Positions 54,310 to 63,107 of a stretch of 64,000 nt of DNA are shown in pieces; position 1 is the first letter of the stretch, and each line of letters starts with the position of its first letter. The notes under the pieces were generated by a model that saw nothing but the letters and a program-made list of their open reading frames with translations, had not been told where the DNA came from and did not search any database. This DNA comes from Serpentinicella alkaliphila (GTDB taxonomy: Bacteria > Bacillota > Clostridia > Peptostreptococcales > Natronincolaceae), in NCBI RefSeq assembly GCF_018141405.1, contig NZ_CP058648.1, positions 3,002,502 to 3,066,501 of the forward strand, in the 5' to 3' direction. Both the position numbers and the translations under genes were made by a program.

Positions 54310-55407
54310 CTAGTAGTATACATTTCCTAAGTACATAAAAAGCAACTCATAAAAATCTACACTATTTGTTTCATTTAATTCTGGTATTTCTATAGTTAAA
54401 GGTTGATTTATATTCCATGCGTCAGTTTCAACAAATAAATCAAATAAAACAGATGTTTCATTGTCCCTAAAATTTAATGAAATATCAGAAACCGCTTTAA
54501 CAATATTCGATTTATCATTAATATATAAACTCATCTTTATAGAAGTGTTATCGAAATCGATAACTTCTTTGATTTGTTCAAATACTTTATCGAAATCACC
54601 GTCAAAATTTTGGTCTATTTCTCTTCTCAATGAGTTTAAGTCATTATCAAACTCAGCTCTTGTCATATATGGATTTGAAATAGTTACTAGTTCAAATAAA
54701 AGGTCAGCAAATTCAGGATCATTTATCATTGTATATGCATTTGTGAAAATATCTTTTAATTCGGTTTCTCCAATATTAATATCAATTTCAGTTGCATTAG
54801 TATTTGAATTTGCAATAGTTATTTCTTTTTTTCCATTATTTTTAAACATACTTTCTTCAAGTAAATCTAAATACATTTCAACTATTTTTGTTGCAAGCTT
54901 AACCATTTCCTCATCATTTCCGAATAAATCCACCTGTTCTTGACCAAGCTCTTCCATTAATTTATCAGAGTCTATAACAACATATCCTGTCGCTAATCTA
55001 GGATCATTCATCATCATACCAAGAATTGGAACATTTAGAGCAATAACTCTATCATTAATAAACATTTTACCTTCAAATGACATTCCACCAATGTTTACAT
55101 TTGCATTAATTTCAGCTTTTTTCGCAGCAGTATCAGTTTTACCATTTAGTACAATTCTTGAGTTATTAAGCATATTTGAAATAAAGTCAAACTGAGGATC
55201 ATTAACATTTGTACCACTTAAACTCATTGACATATCTACTTTGAATTCTTGTGTTTTAACATCTAAATCATTCATAAAAGCATCATATACCATCTCTTTT
55301 GGAGTTTTCACGACACCGCTAGTGCTTTTGCTCCCACACCCAACTAATACAGTTGTTATCATTAGTAAAGCAACAAATAATGATAACATTTTTCTCTTGT
55401 TAAACAT
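54310..55407 (-). CDS. Lipoprotein of unknown function
   Basis: 365 residues from ATG 55407 behind GGGGGG; the longer frame to 55422 contains the ribosome site. N-terminal lysines, hydrophobic core (MLSLFVALLMITTVLVGC) and lipobox LVGC: the cysteine would be lipidated. Mature part is a two-lobed beta-rich protein (KEMVYDAFMNDLDVKTQEFK, then NVNIGGMSFEGKMFINDRVI), resembling the clostridial LppX/LolA-type lipoprotein group, but identity is not certain. A terminator separates it from the two permeases. Confidence 0.8.
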   Translation of the reverse strand: MFNKRKMLSLFVALLMITTVLVGCGSKSTSGVVKTPKEMVYDAFMNDLDVKTQEFKVDMSMSLSGTNVNDPQFDFISNMLNNSRIVLNGKTDTAAKKAEINANVNIGGMSFEGKMFINDRVIALNVPILGMMMNDPRLATGYVVIDSDKLMEELGQEQVDLFGNDEEMVKLATKIVEMYLDLLEESMFKNNGKKEITIANSNTNATEIDINIGETELKDIFTNAYTMINDPEFADLLFELVTISNPYMTRAEFDNDLNSLRREIDQNFDGDFDKVFEQIKEVIDFDNTSIKMSLYINDKSNIVKAVSDISLNFRDNETSVLFDLFVETDAWNINQPLTIEIPELNETNSVDFYELLFMYLGNVYY

Positions 55408-55672
55408 TATATTCCCCCCCATTTTTTAAATCCGTTACTATAATAACACATATGTAAAATTTTGTCTATTGGCATGCAGCACTATTACTTTTATGTCATA
55501 TTTTTAGAATAAAAATAATTGACTGTTTTTTACTAATGTAGCCATAAAAAAGTTTTCTTTTGAATATGTATTAATGTAGTTACCTCTGTTACATTGTTTG
55601 CTAAATTATTCTTTCAAAATAATTAATCTTAGCCCTTTAAATAACTATTTATTACCTGAAAGGAGGCTTTAT

Positions 55673-56047
55673 ATGGTAGACGCTCTAGGTTGGCTAAATT
55701 CAGTACTAATTATTTTTATGGTACTTATATATCCACTTAAAAGAATGTATCTAAAAAAACGAAAACCAGAGTTATTAGCCCTTTATAAAAGTGCTCGAAA
55801 TTATCATCCTCTTCTAGGCTTTACTATTGTACTAATAGGACTAATTCATGGTTTTATGGCATTAGGAACTATACGACTACATACGGGCACTTTAGTACTC
55901 TTTACGGTAATTTTTATGGGATGCATTACTACTTTCGGAAGAAAAAAAATACTTTTTAGTAAAACTTGGTTGAAACTACATAAGACTTTAATTCCTTTAC
56001 TTTTCGTATTTATAATAATTCACATTTTCTTTAGAAATATTATTTAG
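55673..56047 (+). CDS. Small cytochrome-like membrane protein
   Basis: ATG 55673 behind GAAAGGAGG. 124 residues, four membrane segments. Histidines sit on neighbouring helices: YHPLLGF, IGLIHGFMALG, LHKTLIP and IIHIFFRN. This arrangement is that of a ferric-reductase/cytochrome b561-like bundle that can bind one or two haems. Whether haem is bound is not proven. No redox partner nearby other than the thioredoxin. Confidence 0.65.
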   Translation: MVDALGWLNSVLIIFMVLIYPLKRMYLKKRKPELLALYKSARNYHPLLGFTIVLIGLIHGFMALGTIRLHTGTLVLFTVIFMGCITTFGRKKILFSKTWLKLHKTLIPLLFVFIIIHIFFRNII

Positions 56048-56059
56048 CTAAATAAGTCC

Positions 56060-56099
56060 TAACTAACCGATTTGTTCTTTAAAATCGGTTAGTTTTTTC
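56060..56099. terminator. Terminator between cytochrome-like and thioredoxin genes
   Basis: CTAACCGAT-loop-ATCGGTTAG (56063-56092) with a T-run; acts for both convergent genes. Confidence 0.9.
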
Positions 56100-56100
56100 T

Positions 56101-56604
56101 TTATACTATTATACTTAATACTTCCTCAATAGTATCTATTGAGTATCCCCCTTTATTATACTTCCGCTTAGCTATAATAACTTGTAGTTCATTACCTGTA
56201 TTAATTACCCTCTTTAGTGTTTTAGGTGTTTCTATAAAGGCACCTAACTCATTAAATTCCTCATCTAACACCACAAAAGTTGGTATTCTTATCTTACCTT
56301 CATATTTATATTTTTCCATCACTTCTTCATTCCCTTCTCTAGGGACAATTCTCATCTGTATATTAGAATTAATTTCTGTTAACTTAAAAAGGCAGGGTAC
56401 GTTTATCTTGCAATCAGGACACCATATTTCAGCAAAACTTAATACATTTATTCTTTTCTTAATAAGCTTAATAGAATTAATTAATGTACCATCTATAATA
56501 ATATTATTATATGTGTTAAGGATTAAGTCCCTGTTAATATCCCCATCAAGATTAATAAATGTTTGGAAATCTACACCCTTTTCGAAAAGTTCTTTCAAAA
56601 TCAT
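56101..56604 (-). CDS. Thioredoxin-fold protein
   Basis: 167 residues. After a helical N-terminal extension, the thioredoxin fold has active-site motif WCPDC at about residue 80 and cis-proline in IRIPTFVVLD. Likely a cytosolic thiol-disulfide oxidoreductase of the thioredoxin_9-like group. GGGGAGGA lies before the start. Substrate unknown. Confidence 0.85.
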   Translation of the reverse strand: MILKELFEKGVDFQTFINLDGDINRDLILNTYNNIIIDGTLINSIKLIKKRINVLSFAEIWCPDCKINVPCLFKLTEINSNIQMRIVPREGNEEVMEKYKYEGKIRIPTFVVLDEEFNELGAFIETPKTLKRVINTGNELQVIIAKRKYNKGGYSIDTIEEVLSIIV

Positions 56605-56788
56605 ATATTATTCCTCCCCTTTAACATTTAACATATTTATATTATATCATTATTTGTTTAATACTTAGTAATTAGATATAATTATTACTGTAATAAAATT
56701 TATTAAAATTCTAACAATACTATTAAAAATTGAAGGATTTATTATTTTTTTATCGAATACTGTAAAAGTTGTATTTTAAGGAGGACAT

Positions 56789-57631
56789 ATGAAAGTTATA
56801 TTAGCTGAGCATTCGGGATTTTGTTTTGGAGTTGAAAAGGCAATTAACACTGTTTTTTCTAAAATGAATGAAGAAAATATAGATAAGAGATTATATACCT
56901 TAGGACCATTAATTCATAATACCCATGTAGTAAATGAGTTAGAAAAAAAAGGCATTAAAGCGGTTGATGACTTAGATGATATTAGTAATGGTATTATTAT
57001 CATTCGCTCCCATGGTGTTCCTGAGGAAGTTTATGAAAAAGCCAAATTAAAAGGCTTAGAAATCGTAGATACTACATGCCCTTATGTTAAAAGAATTCAA
57101 AATATAGTAAAAGATTATTATTTAATAGGTTATACTATAATTATAGTTGGAAGTCCAGATCATCCTGAAGTTATTGGTATTAATGGATGGTGCAATAACG
57201 AGGCAATTATAATAAACTCTATTGACCAGACAAAAAATATTTCATTTATAGATAAGATATGTTTAGTATCCCAAACTACAATGCCAATTGAACTGTTTTG
57301 TGAGATAAGTAAAGACTTAGAAAATAAAACTAATGATATTAAAAAGTTCGATACTATCTGCACAGCAACAAAGCGTAGACAAGATTCTACGAGAAACTTA
57401 GCTAAAGAAGTAGATGCAATGGTAGTAATTGGAGATAATCATAGCTCTAACACTAAGAAGTTATTGGAAATTTGTCATAGTATTAATCCAGACGCTGCCT
57501 TTCTTATTCAGTCAAAGGATGAACTTCCAATAGATCAGTTAAAAAAATATAATGTTATTGGTGTAACAGCTGGTGCCTCTGCACCTAGCTGGATAATAAA
57601 AGATATTGTTGAAATATTAAAAGAAATATAG
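56789..57631 (+). CDS. ispH: 4-hydroxy-3-methylbut-2-enyl diphosphate reductase
   Basis: 280 residues. Three cluster cysteines: SGFCFGVEKAI, TTCPYVKR and DTICTATKRRQ; plus conserved HxG motifs (IRSHGVPEEVY) and GVTAGASAPSW. It makes IPP and DMAPP in the last step of the MEP pathway. The S1-protein gene is 64 bases downstream; ispH-rpsA is a well-known clostridial gene pair. It suggests that this organism uses the MEP route. Confidence 0.96.
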   Translation: MKVILAEHSGFCFGVEKAINTVFSKMNEENIDKRLYTLGPLIHNTHVVNELEKKGIKAVDDLDDISNGIIIIRSHGVPEEVYEKAKLKGLEIVDTTCPYVKRIQNIVKDYYLIGYTIIIVGSPDHPEVIGINGWCNNEAIIINSIDQTKNISFIDKICLVSQTTMPIELFCEISKDLENKTNDIKKFDTICTATKRRQDSTRNLAKEVDAMVVIGDNHSSNTKKLLEICHSINPDAAFLIQSKDELPIDQLKKYNVIGVTAGASAPSWIIKDIVEILKEI

Positions 57632-57695
57632 TAAATTTATAAGTATGTTAATTTATGTGTAAGTTACATATTTATTATAATAAGGAGGCAATCTC

Positions 57696-58829
57696 ATGAT
57701 TAACGAAATGGAAAGCTTTATGGAGGAAATAGAAAAATCTATGCGTGTTCCTCGTCGTGGAGAAATAATAACAGGAAAGGTTATTAACGTAACTGCTAAT
57801 GAAATAGCTGTAAATATAGGTTATAAATCTGACGGTGTTATTCCAAGGGATGAAATTTCAAATGACGATTCTGTAGACCCAAGAGAATTAGTTAAACCAG
57901 GTGATGAAATAAGAGTTTATGTAATTAAAAGTGATGATGGGGAAGGAAACATCTTACTTTCTAAAAAAAGAGTGGATGCAGAAAAAGGATGGGAAGACCT
58001 TCAAAAAATACAAGAATCTCAATCTATAGTTGAAGCAAAAGTAACTGAAGCTGTAAGAGGTGGAGTTATTGCTATAGCAAGAAATGTAAGATGTTTTATC
58101 CCAGCAAGTCAATTATCTGATAGATATGTTTCAAATCTTGATGAATTTGTAGGAAAAACTTTTAACACAAAAGTAACTGAGATAGATAGAAAGAAAAATA
58201 AAGTAGTTTTAACAAGAAAAGCAGTATTAGAAGAAGAAAACAAAAAGAATAAAAAAGAAATTTATAGTACTTTAGAAAAAGGCAAGGTTTTATTAGGTAC
58301 TGTTAGACAAATAACTAACTTTGGTGCTTTTATTGATTTAGGCGGACTTGACGGTTTAGTTCATATCTCTGAATTATCTTGGGGAAGAGTTAAACATCCA
58401 TCTGAAATTTTAAAAATTGGTGACCAAGTTAAAGTTGAAGTACTAGATTTTGATAAAGAAAAAGATAAAATTTCTTTAAGTATTAAAAGCACGCTAGTAG
58501 CACCATGGGACAATATCCAAAATGAACTTAACGTAGGCGATATTGTAACAGGTAAAGTTGTTAGACTAGCAGACTTCGGTGCATTTATTGAACTTAAGCC
58601 TGGATTAGATGGACTAGTTCATATTTCTCAAATTAGTACAGACCATATTGCTAAGCCATCAGATAGATTAAAAGTTGGTGAATCAGTTAAAGTAAAGGTA
58701 CTAGACATTAATACAACAGATAAACGTATAAGCTTAAGTATTACTGCAGCTAACGAACCTGTTGAAGAAAAAATTGAATATAATAATGATGATACATCAG
58801 TTACTATAGGTGATGTTATAAAGAAATAA
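57696..58829 (+). CDS. S1 RNA-binding-domain protein (ribosomal protein S1-like)
   Basis: 377 residues. Four S1 domains at about 18-88, 105-170, 190-258 and 275-345, each with a GxVxxxxxxGAFVDL-like core (TNFGAFIDLGGLDGLVHISE). C-terminal acidic tail. AAGGAGG upstream. Smaller than proteobacterial S1; Firmicute relatives bind mRNA or ribosomes. It is downstream of ispH. Confidence 0.92.
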   Translation: MINEMESFMEEIEKSMRVPRRGEIITGKVINVTANEIAVNIGYKSDGVIPRDEISNDDSVDPRELVKPGDEIRVYVIKSDDGEGNILLSKKRVDAEKGWEDLQKIQESQSIVEAKVTEAVRGGVIAIARNVRCFIPASQLSDRYVSNLDEFVGKTFNTKVTEIDRKKNKVVLTRKAVLEEENKKNKKEIYSTLEKGKVLLGTVRQITNFGAFIDLGGLDGLVHISELSWGRVKHPSEILKIGDQVKVEVLDFDKEKDKISLSIKSTLVAPWDNIQNELNVGDIVTGKVVRLADFGAFIELKPGLDGLVHISQISTDHIAKPSDRLKVGESVKVKVLDINTTDKRISLSITAANEPVEEKIEYNNDDTSVTIGDVIKK

Positions 58830-58856
58830 AGAGTCCTAGACTCTTTATTTTTTTAT
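58826..58856 (+). terminator. Terminator after the S1-protein gene
   Basis: AAAGAGT-CCTA-GACTCTTT followed by a T-run at 58829-58855. Confidence 0.9.
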
Positions 58857-58904
58857 GCTATAATTGATTTATACAATAAAACCATGTTCAAAAGGGGAGA
58901 TTTT

Positions 58905-59672
58905 ATGGACGGATATGAAATTTTTAAACAGAAGGTATACAAAAAAACGGGGATTGATTTATCTTCCTATAAAGAACGTCAAATGAAAAGAAGAATTGAG
59001 TCTCTAATGCAAAGAAATGGATTTAATGATTTCGATAACTATTTTAATGCATTTACTAATTCAAAGATATTTGATGAGTTTATAAATTACCTTACTATAA
59101 ACGTATCTGAGTTTTATCGTAATCCTCAACAGTGGGATGTTCTAGAAGCTGAAGTATTCCCGATTCTATTAAAAAATAAATCAAATATTAAAATATGGAG
59201 TGCAGCCTGCTCAACTGGAGAAGAGCCTTATTCTTTAGTTATGCTATTAACAAAATTTCTACCTTTGAATCAAATTAATATTATAGCTACGGATATTGAT
59301 TTAGGTGCAATAAATAAGGCAAAAGTAGGCCTCTATACTGCAAAGAGTGTTGCGAACCTACCCAAAGTACATATTGATAAATACTTTACTCAAGTAAGCG
59401 ATAGCTATAAAATAAGTGAAAGTATTAAGAGTAGAGTTACATTTGAGCAGCACAATTTATTAAAGGATACGTACCCAAAAAATTGTGATTTAATAATTTG
59501 TAGAAATGTTATGATTTATTTTACTGAAGAAGCTAAGCATGAAATTTATCATAAATTCCATGATTCCTTAGTAAAGGATGGCATTCTTTTTGTTGGAAGT
59601 ACAGAACAAATCATATTACCTAATAGATACAATCTAGCCCCTATAAAGACATTTTTCTATAAAAAAATGTAA
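58905..59672 (+). CDS. cheR: CheR-type protein-glutamate methyltransferase
   Basis: ATG 58905, 5 bases after GGGGAGA. 255 residues. Helical N-domain (YEIFKQKVYKKTGIDLSSYK), SAM-binding motif WSAACSTGEEPYSLVM, ATDIDLGAI, and CRNVMIYF. It methylates chemoreceptor glutamates. No other che gene is nearby; stand-alone cheR occurs in clostridia. Confidence 0.92.
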   Translation: MDGYEIFKQKVYKKTGIDLSSYKERQMKRRIESLMQRNGFNDFDNYFNAFTNSKIFDEFINYLTINVSEFYRNPQQWDVLEAEVFPILLKNKSNIKIWSAACSTGEEPYSLVMLLTKFLPLNQINIIATDIDLGAINKAKVGLYTAKSVANLPKVHIDKYFTQVSDSYKISESIKSRVTFEQHNLLKDTYPKNCDLIICRNVMIYFTEEAKHEIYHKFHDSLVKDGILFVGSTEQIILPNRYNLAPIKTFFYKKM

Positions 59673-59689
59673 TTATTCTATAATAAATG

Positions 59690-59728
59690 TTAAAAAACAT
59701 GTTTCCTATTTAGGTAACATGTTTTTAT
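59690..59728. terminator. Terminator between cheR and aminotransferase
   Basis: AACATGTTTCCT-ATTT-AGGTAACATGTT at 59696-59723, flanked by A and T runs on the two sides. Confidence 0.85.
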
Positions 59729-60914
59729 TATTTAAATACTGAATCAAACCCTTGTTGAGTATTTCCATAGCACTAATTAAGTCTTCTTCCTTTAATATAT
59801 ATGCAATTCTAACCTCATCATTCCCTAATCCTGGTGTTGAGTAGAAGCCTTTGGCTGGTGCCAGCATTACTGTTTCATTGTTAATACTAAAGTCCTTTAA
59901 AAGAAAAATTGAAAAGTCTTCTGCATCTTCTATAGGTAGCTTTGCTATTACATAAAATGCACCTGTAGGTTTTCTGCATATTACATTAGGTATATTATTC
60001 AAAGATTGATAAATAATATCTCTTCTCTTTTCATATTCCTTATTTACTGATTTAAAATAGTTCTCTTGTGTATTGTAAAGTTGTATAGCTCCTATTTGCA
60101 TAAGTGTTGGTGCACACAAACGACTTTGACAAAGCTTTAATATTTGTGCTATTAGTTGCTTATTTTTACTGGCTATACACCCTATTCTAGCCCCACATGC
60201 ACTAAATCTTTTAGAAATACTATCAATTATAACTACTCTATCTTCTGTTTCCTTCACATTTGCAAAACTGAAGAATTCTAAACCATCATAAACAAATTCC
60301 CTGTAAACTTCATCAGAAATAATAAAAAGATTATGCTCTATAGCTATTTCACACAATAATTTTACTTCTTCCTTAGTATATACTACCCCCGTTGGATTTC
60401 CAGGGTGTGATACCATTATAGCCTTCGTTTTGGGAGTTATGAAACCTTCTATATAGCTTTTTAGTGGCAAATGAAATCCTTCCTCAGCTCTACAGGTAAC
60501 CGGCACTATATTAACGTCTACTGCAGAACAGAAGCTATTATAATTGGCATAGAAAGGTTCAGGAACTAAAATCTCATCACCAGCATCTGCTATGGCGATA
60601 ATAGAAAATTGTAGTGCTTCAGATCCCCCATTTGTAATTAATATTTCGTCTTCTTCGAAATCGATTTCGTATCCTTTGTAGTATTGAATAATTGATTGGA
60701 TTAGCTCCGGTATTCCTTCCGATGGCGAATACGCAAGTACTTTTTCACTGTAGTTTGTTACAGTTTCCATAAAGGCGGGCGGTGTTAGTATGTCTGGCTG
60801 TCCAATATTTAAATGATAAATCTTTTTTCCACTTTTTTTAGCAGCAACAGCATATGGTGCTAGCTTTCTTATTGGTGATTCCTGCATAGATATAATCCTG
60901 CTAGATAAGTTCAT
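59706..60914 (-). CDS. Aminotransferase class I (PLP)
   Basis: 402 residues. HLNIGQPDILTPPAFMETV, PLP lysine in DSISKRFSACGARIGC, HPGNPTGVVY, DEVYREFVY and a C-terminal RIAYIL arginine motif. Fold type I; close to aspartate aminotransferases or the LL-DAP/N-acetyl-DAP aminotransferase group. It might supply the missing aminotransferase of the DapH branch, but that is only a guess. Confidence 0.9.
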   Translation of the reverse strand: MNLSSRIISMQESPIRKLAPYAVAAKKSGKKIYHLNIGQPDILTPPAFMETVTNYSEKVLAYSPSEGIPELIQSIIQYYKGYEIDFEEDEILITNGGSEALQFSIIAIADAGDEILVPEPFYANYNSFCSAVDVNIVPVTCRAEEGFHLPLKSYIEGFITPKTKAIMVSHPGNPTGVVYTKEEVKLLCEIAIEHNLFIISDEVYREFVYDGLEFFSFANVKETEDRVVIIDSISKRFSACGARIGCIASKNKQLIAQILKLCQSRLCAPTLMQIGAIQLYNTQENYFKSVNKEYEKRRDIIYQSLNNIPNVICRKPTGAFYVIAKLPIEDAEDFSIFLLKDFSINNETVMLAPAKGFYSTPGLGNDEVRIAYILKEEDLISAMEILNKGLIQYLNNKNMLPK

Positions 60915-61113
60915 AAAATAAAGTCCCCTGTCCTATAATAATTATAATAGTTTTAAACCTAATTATAATATATTCTAAGACTTTTACCGTATTATTTCAA
61001 CAATTTTTTTAATATTCTTATTAGTATTAATTATTAAATTTTCTATTGATATGTATCTTAATGAAATATATGTCAATAATAGAAATATATTTTAATTTTT
61101 AGGAGGATAAGTA

Positions 61114-61758
61114 ATGCGAATACCTAATCACATCGGCATTATACCTGATGGCAATAGAAGATGGGCCGAAAACCAAGGTCTAACAAAAGAAAAAGGCTAT
61201 GATTTAGGACTAGACCCTGGTATGGACATGTTTCGTATATGTAAAGAATTGGGTGTTAAAGAAATTACATACTATGGCTTTACTGTAGATAATACAAAGC
61301 GTCCAACAGTTCAGCGACTGGCATTTACTAACGCATGCATTAAGGCAGTTCAAATGTTAGCAAAAGAGGATGCTGCTTTATTAGTTTTAGGAAACTCAGA
61401 CTCCCCTATGTTTCCTAAGGAACTGCTACCTTTTAGGGAGCGTAAAACCTTTGGTAAAGGGAGTATTAAAGTCAACTTCCTAGTTAACTACGGTTGGCAA
61501 TGGGACTTAGCTAAGCTTAATGAAGAAACAAATAACTCCAAGCTAAACTGTTATAAATATATTAATTCTAATGATATTTCAAGAATTGATTTAATTATTA
61601 GATGGGGTGGTAGAAGACGTCTTAGTGGATTTCTACCCGTTCAATCTGTATATGCGGATTTCTTCGTAGTAGATGAATATTGGCCTGACTTTAAAGAACA
61701 ACATGTGCATGATGCTTTAAAATGGTATAGCGAACAAGATATAACCTTAGGTGGTTAA
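61114..61758 (+). CDS. Divergent cis-prenyltransferase (UppS family)
   Basis: 214 residues behind AGGAGG. Catalytic Asp in the PDGNRRWA motif (canonical MDGNGRWA), and WPDF near the end. But the C-terminal signature reads RWGGRRRLSGFLPVQSVYAD instead of RTSGEQRLSNFLLWQSAYAE, and FSTENW reads FTVDNT. It lacks the pairing with cdsA/ispC seen for housekeeping UppS. It probably makes a polyprenyl or other product, or is non-catalytic. Confidence 0.8.
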   Translation: MRIPNHIGIIPDGNRRWAENQGLTKEKGYDLGLDPGMDMFRICKELGVKEITYYGFTVDNTKRPTVQRLAFTNACIKAVQMLAKEDAALLVLGNSDSPMFPKELLPFRERKTFGKGSIKVNFLVNYGWQWDLAKLNEETNNSKLNCYKYINSNDISRIDLIIRWGGRRRLSGFLPVQSVYADFFVVDEYWPDFKEQHVHDALKWYSEQDITLGG

Positions 61759-61794
61759 CGAGAAGTCTTGCAATAATGCAGGACTTCTTTTTTA
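61758..61794 (+). terminator. Terminator after the cis-prenyltransferase gene
   Basis: AGAAGTCTTGCA-ATAA-TGCAGGACTTCT at about 61761-61788, then a T-run. Confidence 0.9.
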
Positions 61795-62567
61795 TTTATT
61801 TTAAGAAAATAAATTCATTTTCTTTTAAACAATTAAGTGTGATATAGCTAAAATAAGAAAATATTGTTACTATATATAGTCTGAAAAGTTAGATATAATT
61901 ACTCTGTTAATATAGTCGATTAACTATAATTAAGTTACTATATTAATTTCAATTCTTATAATTACTATACTTTCAATTTCATTTGTGATAGTGAATCCAC
62001 CACTCAACTCTAATGATATATCTTATGAGTGGAATTGGTAACGTGTCAATTTATGAGTTGCGAAATCCCTGCAAAAGTAGAGCTAGGGTGGTAAGTAGAA
62101 GTTTTCATATGGTAGCAGGTGCAGGTATTGATGAAGATTCTGATATTACTTTTCATAATATCGATGCATACAGAATTAAACAAGAACCTAATAGAGAAAA
62201 AAGAGAGCAGTTTATAAGAATGTGAGAAAGAAATACAATATCTCACTATGATTTAAAAGTTTCACATCACAACACAGTAGAATCCATTACTATAAAATAA
62301 GGTGTTCTGGGATTCCTCTTAAGTTTTCTCAAATTACTACACCTTCAACTTATTAAAAGTCTATTTATAAGTGTGCAACTACAATAAGTGTGATCAATTG
62401 CGCATCTGGATAAGAATGTGCATAAATCACTAATTGAATTGGTAATTGCCGTTCAAAACACTCTCTACTAATATTATACCATTATTTACATATTATTTCG
62501 AGACTACTTTTCTTATAATTTCTACACTATAATGTTATACATAAACTAAAATAAGAGGTGGATCAAT
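61795..62567. other. Long gene-free region before arr
   Basis: About 770 bp. One open frame (62013-62225, 70 codons) has no ribosome site and an unrecognised product (IYELRNPCKSRARVVSR); it may be a gene relic. Short inverted repeats are present: CCACTC/GAGTGG at about 61998-62037 and AAGGTGT/ACACCTT at about 62300-62346. I see no known RNA or element. Such a region next to a resistance gene could be the relic of its arrival. Confidence 0.5.
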
Positions 62568-62984
62568 ATGCATAACAAACAGGATGTGTTAGATAATGGA
62601 CCTTTCTTTCATGGTACTAAAGCAGAACTAAAAATTGGAGATCTATTAGTACCACAACACTTATCAAATTACCAAGATAAAAAGTCCAACTATATATACT
62701 TTACTGCAACATTAGATGCGGCTAAATGGGGTGCTGAATTAGCAACATCTGACTTAAAGGAAAGGATTTATATTGTCGAACCGTTAGAAGATTTCGAAAA
62801 TGATCCGAACTTAACTGACAAAAGATTTCCTGGTAATCCTACACGATCATATAGGTCTAAATCTCCTTTAAAAATAGTAGCTGAATTAGGTTCATGGGAA
62901 AGACATTCCGATGAAGAGATAAACAATATGCTTACAACTTTAAAAAAACTAAGGGAACAAGGGAAAGCTATAATATACGATTAA
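62568..62984 (+). CDS. arr: Rifamycin ADP-ribosyltransferase (Arr family)
   Basis: 138 residues, the usual size. Diagnostic stretches: GPFFHGTKAELKIGDLLVP (catalytic-site His), YIYFTATLDAAKWGAELA (Tyr), YIVEPLEDFENDPNLTDKRF (Asp), and PGNPTRSYRS. Arr uses NAD to ADP-ribosylate the C23 hydroxyl of rifampicin, inactivating it. The ribosome site is AGAGGTGG. The gene has AT-rich composition like its surroundings, so it may be long resident. There is no mobile marker directly at its ends. Confidence 0.93.
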   Translation: MHNKQDVLDNGPFFHGTKAELKIGDLLVPQHLSNYQDKKSNYIYFTATLDAAKWGAELATSDLKERIYIVEPLEDFENDPNLTDKRFPGNPTRSYRSKSPLKIVAELGSWERHSDEEINNMLTTLKKLREQGKAIIYD

Positions 62985-63107
62985 TACTTGAGAATCTTCA
63001 AACCTGCGGGAGTTCATAATAAGAGAAATATCCTATATGATTCTTAGCGTTAAATATAATTAAATCTGTATATACTATGTTCATATGTAAATAAAGAGGT
63101 GTTTTGT

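Noticed and set aside
62013-62225. 70-codon frame with plausible-looking sequence
   Set aside because: No ribosome site, no recognised domain; at most a gene relic. Kept only as a note in the gap entry.
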